This document shows, piece by piece, positions 61,343 through 64,000 of a stretch of DNA of 64,000 nucleotides (position 1 is the first letter of the stretch; every line of letters starts with the position of its first letter). Location of the stretch: assembly GCA_910584145.1 (NCBI GenBank), contig CAJTXX010000004.1, positions 19,774 to 83,773 on the forward strand, given 5' to 3'. Source of the stretch: an uncultured Eggerthellaceae bacterium (GTDB lineage: Bacteria; Actinomycetota; Coriobacteriia; Coriobacteriales; Eggerthellaceae). Below the pieces are notes generated by a model that saw only the letters and a list, made by a program, of their open reading frames with translations, was not told the DNA's origin and ran no database searches. Position numbers and translations under genes: made by a program.

Positions 61343-61552
61343 GATGCGCCCTCCTCTGCGCCGCAGCGATGCCCGCGATGCCGATTATAGGCGGGGGCAG
61401 GTGCTGTCCTGCGCGCATGTCGCATCTGTTGAGCGGCGGTTAGGCGCGAGGCGGGCCGCCCGCGCCGCTCAGCCTATCGGAGAGCTTGAGACATGCGATG
61501 GCTATAATGGAGCCTTAGGTCAAAGCCCCTCGTTCACGGAAAGGGAGCCGGC

Positions 61553-62518
61553 ATGCTTCTCTCGATCATCGGCTTGGTCCTGACCATCGCGGTCATCTTC
61601 CTCATCGTCTGGAGCATCAGGTGGTTCTGGGCGTGGCTCGGCCGCGGTAAGCGCTTGCAGGGCGTGTGCGATGACGACTTGGTATCGGCGGATGTGAAGC
61701 AGGTGGTGGCGCGGCTCGACGCGCTGCGCGCTGCGCAGAGGCTCGGGCACGGCGAGCAGGGCCCGGTCATCCGCCTGAACCGCAAGCAGCTGCGCGAGGT
61801 GCGCGATGCTGAGCGCACGGTGCGCGAGGACTTCCTCGACAACCTGAAGCTCGGGTGGTATCAGATCGTGATGATCTTCTTCATCGGCTCGGTGCTGGGG
61901 CTGATCTTGGAAGAGGTATGGATGTTCATCACGATGGGCGTCACCGAGAGCCGCGTGGGGCTGGTGTGGGGCCCGTTCAGCCCGCTGTACGGCGTGGGTG
62001 CGGTGCTGCTGACGCTCGTCACCTTCCAGCTGCGCCGGATGCATGCGAAGGGCTGGGTGGTATTCGGCGTGTCGATGGTGGTGGGCGGCCTGCTCGAGCA
62101 GCTGACGGGCTGGGGCATGGAGACGTTCATGGGCGCCGTGTCGTGGGATTACATCGCCGGCGGCGTGCCCGGCGCCATCACGAAGTGGGTGGCGGTGCCG
62201 TTCCTGTTCTTCTGGGGGTTGCTCGGTTACGTGTGGTACCGGCTCATCATGCCCGACCTGCTGTGGGGCTTGGGCGTGCCCACCACGAAGCGCAAGGTCG
62301 TGTTCGTCACGCTGTTGTCGGTGTATCTCGTCTTGGACGTGTTCATGACCATCATGTGCTTCGATCGCCGCGCGGAGCGCGACGCGGGCATCCCGCCGGC
62401 GAACGCCTTCGAGCAGTGGATCGACGAGAACTTCAGCAACGCGTTCATGTCGGAGCGCTTCCAGAACATGGTGATAGACGGCACGGGCGACGCCTACAGC
62501 GCCGCTACCGGCCAGTAG
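61553..62518 (+). CDS. CmpB-family integral membrane protein (putative ABC permease, PF06541-like)
   Basis: 321 residues. One N-terminal helix, a charged region of about 80 residues, then five to six helices beginning YQIVMIFFIGSVLGLILEE. The VWGPFSPLYGVGAVLLTL and EQLTGWGMETFMG segments match the family named ABC_trans_CmpB, whose function is uncertain and which usually lacks an ATPase partner, as here. AAGGGAG precedes the ATG and a TATAAT is at 61503-61508. It converges on the rRNA methyltransferase gene nine bases away. Confidence 0.75.
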   Translation: MLLSIIGLVLTIAVIFLIVWSIRWFWAWLGRGKRLQGVCDDDLVSADVKQVVARLDALRAAQRLGHGEQGPVIRLNRKQLREVRDAERTVREDFLDNLKLGWYQIVMIFFIGSVLGLILEEVWMFITMGVTESRVGLVWGPFSPLYGVGAVLLTLVTFQLRRMHAKGWVVFGVSMVVGGLLEQLTGWGMETFMGAVSWDYIAGGVPGAITKWVAVPFLFFWGLLGYVWYRLIMPDLLWGLGVPTTKRKVVFVTLLSVYLVLDVFMTIMCFDRRAERDAGIPPANAFEQWIDENFSNAFMSERFQNMVIDGTGDAYSAATGQ

Positions 62519-62527
62519 CGGCCCGCC

Positions 62528-63847
62528 TTAGCGCGTGAATATGCCGACCGTCTCCTGGTGGTAGGTCTGGGGGAACAGGTCGACGGGGGTGGCGCGCTCG
62601 AGCTGGAAGCCCTTCGCGCAGAGCAGCGCCGCGTCGCGGGCGAAGGTCTGCGGGTCGCAGCTGACATAGGCCAAGCGCGCCGGCGCCGCATCGGCGATGG
62701 CGGCTATCACCTCTTTCGCAAGCCCGCTGCGGGGCGGGTCCACCACGGCGGCGTCGAGCAGGCCGATCTCGGGCAGCGCGCGGGCCACATCGTCTCCGAT
62801 GATCTCTATGTCGCAGCCGTTGTAGGGGGCGTTGCGCCGCAGGTCGCGCACCGATGAGCCCTCGAGCTCTATGGCGATGACATCGGCACCCGCGCGCGCC
62901 ATCGGCAGGCTGAACGTGCCCGCGCCGGCGTACAGGTCGGCCACCAGCCGGCCCTCTTCCAAGCGCAGGCCCTCGAGCACCAGCTGCACCAGCCGCTCCG
63001 CCTGCGCGGTGTTCACCTGGAAGAACGACGGCGCCGACACCGAGAAGCTCAAGCCATCCAGCTCCTCTTTCCAGAATGCGGCGCCTTCGAGCGTCTCCAC
63101 CTTCTTCACTTTGCGCGCAGCGCCGGGCTCGGCCACCACCCGCACCACCGATGTGGCGTGCAGGGCGTCTTGCAGGGTCTTGGCCACCGCGGTGCGCGGG
63201 AAAGCCGCCGGCGCCGTCCACAGCGCTACCTCGACGCTCTTCGTGCGCAGGCTGGCGCGCGCGCCCACTCGGTATATCCCGAGGTCGCCCGCGCCTTGCA
63301 GGAAGCGCAGCGCCCCGGTGAGCGCCCGCGGCGCCCGTTCGAGGAAGCGGTTCGCCAGCGGCGCGGTCTGCATGGCCACGGTGCTGTCGCTGCCGGGCTC
63401 GTGCATCCCCAAACAGAAGCGGCCAGCAGCGTCAGGGAAGGCGGCCAGCTCCACCTTGTTGCGGTAGCCCCACTCGCGCTTGCTCGGCACGCAGGCGCCC
63501 ACCAGCCCCTCGACGATGGCGCGCTCCATCTTGCCCACGCGCACGAGCGCCTCCACCAGGTTCTGGCGCTTGGCTTCGAGCTGAGCGGAGTAGGCGAGGT
63601 GCGCCCACGGCGCGCCGGGGATGCTGTCGCCGACGCAGCGCTTCGCATCGAGCGCCACGCGCGCCGCGGATGCCTCGAGCACCTCCGTCAGCTCGGCACG
63701 GGCGAAGGAGCGCTTCTCCTCCACCACATGCACCTCGCATACGTCGCCCGGGGCTGCGCCGTCCACGAACACGGCCTTCCCATCCGGCAGGCGCCCGATG
63801 GCTGCCGCGCCGTAGCTCATGCGCTCTATCTGCACCGTCTGACCCAC
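62528..63847 (-). CDS. rlmD: 23S rRNA (uracil-C5)-methyltransferase, RlmD/RlmCD-like
   Basis: 439 residues. N-terminal TRAM domain (QIERMSYGAAAIGRL ... DGAAPGD), a central SAM-dependent domain with FFQVNTAQAERLV, LYAGAGTFSLPMA and DPPRSGLAKEV, and the catalytic Cys in VSCDPQTFARD. The [4Fe-4S] cysteines of E. coli RlmD are not obvious except in the region around KRCVG. It methylates U1939 or U747 of 23S rRNA in related bacteria; which base is not decided by sequence. It starts at a GTG with AAGGAG upstream. Confidence 0.9.
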   Translation of the reverse strand: MGQTVQIERMSYGAAAIGRLPDGKAVFVDGAAPGDVCEVHVVEEKRSFARAELTEVLEASAARVALDAKRCVGDSIPGAPWAHLAYSAQLEAKRQNLVEALVRVGKMERAIVEGLVGACVPSKREWGYRNKVELAAFPDAAGRFCLGMHEPGSDSTVAMQTAPLANRFLERAPRALTGALRFLQGAGDLGIYRVGARASLRTKSVEVALWTAPAAFPRTAVAKTLQDALHATSVVRVVAEPGAARKVKKVETLEGAAFWKEELDGLSFSVSAPSFFQVNTAQAERLVQLVLEGLRLEEGRLVADLYAGAGTFSLPMARAGADVIAIELEGSSVRDLRRNAPYNGCDIEIIGDDVARALPEIGLLDAAVVDPPRSGLAKEVIAAIADAAPARLAYVSCDPQTFARDAALLCAKGFQLERATPVDLFPQTYHQETVGIFTR

Positions 63848-63908
63848 AGCCGCTCCTTAAGATATCGGTAGAAGAGGATAATCATACACGCTCGGCTGGC
63901 TTATGTCG

Positions 63909-63914
63909 TATAAT
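63909..63914 (+). promoter_or_regulatory. -10 element of tRNA-Arg
   Basis: TATAAT, a perfect consensus, ends 20 bases before the tRNA start at 63935. The -35 is not clear. Confidence 0.55.
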
Positions 63915-63934
63915 CCTGTCGGTATGCCTCACGT

Positions 63935-64000
63935 GCCCTTGTAGCTCAGTGGATAGAGCACTTGCCTCCGGAGCAAGGTGTCGCAGGTTCGACTCCTGTC
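63935..64000 (+). tRNA. tRNA-Arg (anticodon CCG), cut by the window end
   Basis: Acceptor strand GCCCTTG, D-arm GCTCAGTGGATAGAGC, anticodon stem CTTGC-CTCCGGA-GCAAG with anticodon CCG, and most of the T-arm (GCAGGTTCGACTCCTG) are present. The 3' acceptor strand lies beyond the window. Confidence 0.9.

Overview
The window is GC-rich bacterial chromosome of the class Coriobacteriia (Actinomycetota), most likely a gut-type Eggerthellaceae or a relative. This is judged from gene content and order: uppS-cdsA-dxr with rseP-ispG-proS, a tsaB-rimI-tsaD gene fusion, an fhs-fchA-folD-focA formate cluster, a VaFE/Cna-B surface adhesin with a class B sortase, and many short or overlapping operon junctions. 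Species cannot be fixed from the sequence alone. Despite the high GC, the isoleucine codon AUA is used freely in housekeeping genes.

Layout. 1-1.6 kb: 3' part of a CCG-domain Fe-S protein and a convergent sortase. 1.9-6.4 kb: pyrH, frr, uppS, cdsA, dxr (UMP phosphorylation, ribosome recycling, isoprenoid and lipid precursors). 6.4-11.8 kb, opposite strand: a surface-display module (1379-residue thioester/Cna-B/VaFE adhesin, a small CxxC secreted protein, class B sortase) that splits the isoprenoid series. 12.1-17.5 kb: a PDZ-less site-2 protease, a 57-residue membrane peptide, ispG, proS, a small helical protein, rlmB-type methyltransferase. 17.7-21.3 kb: MarR regulator plus MATE pump with tandem operators, a small membrane protein, LysR, thioredoxin. 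21.4-24.1 kb: a large SF2 helicase with two membrane segments. 24.1-28.8 kb: FetAB-type ABC exporter, an Fe-S-less MutY relative, a NYN ribonuclease, an orphan response regulator, coaX. 28.9-33.4 kb: formate/one-carbon cluster. 33.4-37.9 kb: tsaE, the TsaB-RimI-TsaD fusion, enolase. 37.9-43.7 kb: moeA, mogA, alr-udg-folC, hpf. 43.9-48.8 kb: nhaA, copA, and a short-chain dehydrogenase resembling bile-acid 12-alpha-hydroxysteroid dehydrogenases. 48.9-50.4 kb: tRNA-Glu and a UPF0210 protein. 50.6-53.6 kb: a visibly AT-richer accessory stretch with a two-helix membrane protein that has a Kir-channel-like cytoplasmic domain, followed by a three-gene MqsR toxin / MqsA antitoxin / SecB-like chaperone module. 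53.7-64 kb: polar amino-acid ABC transporter pieces without an ATPase, a PhoB/PhoR-like pair beside a Na/Pi cotransporter, LysR/arylamine N-acetyltransferase, a manganese-type CDF exporter, a CmpB-family membrane protein, an RlmD-type methyltransferase, and a tRNA-Arg cut by the window end.

Most unusual signals. (1) Two copies of a palindromic repeat have an almost identical core of about 44 bases, but their 23-24 base inverted arms are unrelated between copies. One copy is inserted in frame in the tsaB domain, the other follows nhaA. (2) A toxin-antitoxin-chaperone module lies next to a pore-less Kir-like membrane protein. (3) A site-2 protease has lost its PDZ domain and gained a winged-helix-like insert. 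(4) Several genes look leaderless, with a -10 hexamer ending 6-8 bases before the ATG. (5) The hpf terminator is encoded inside the convergent folC gene.
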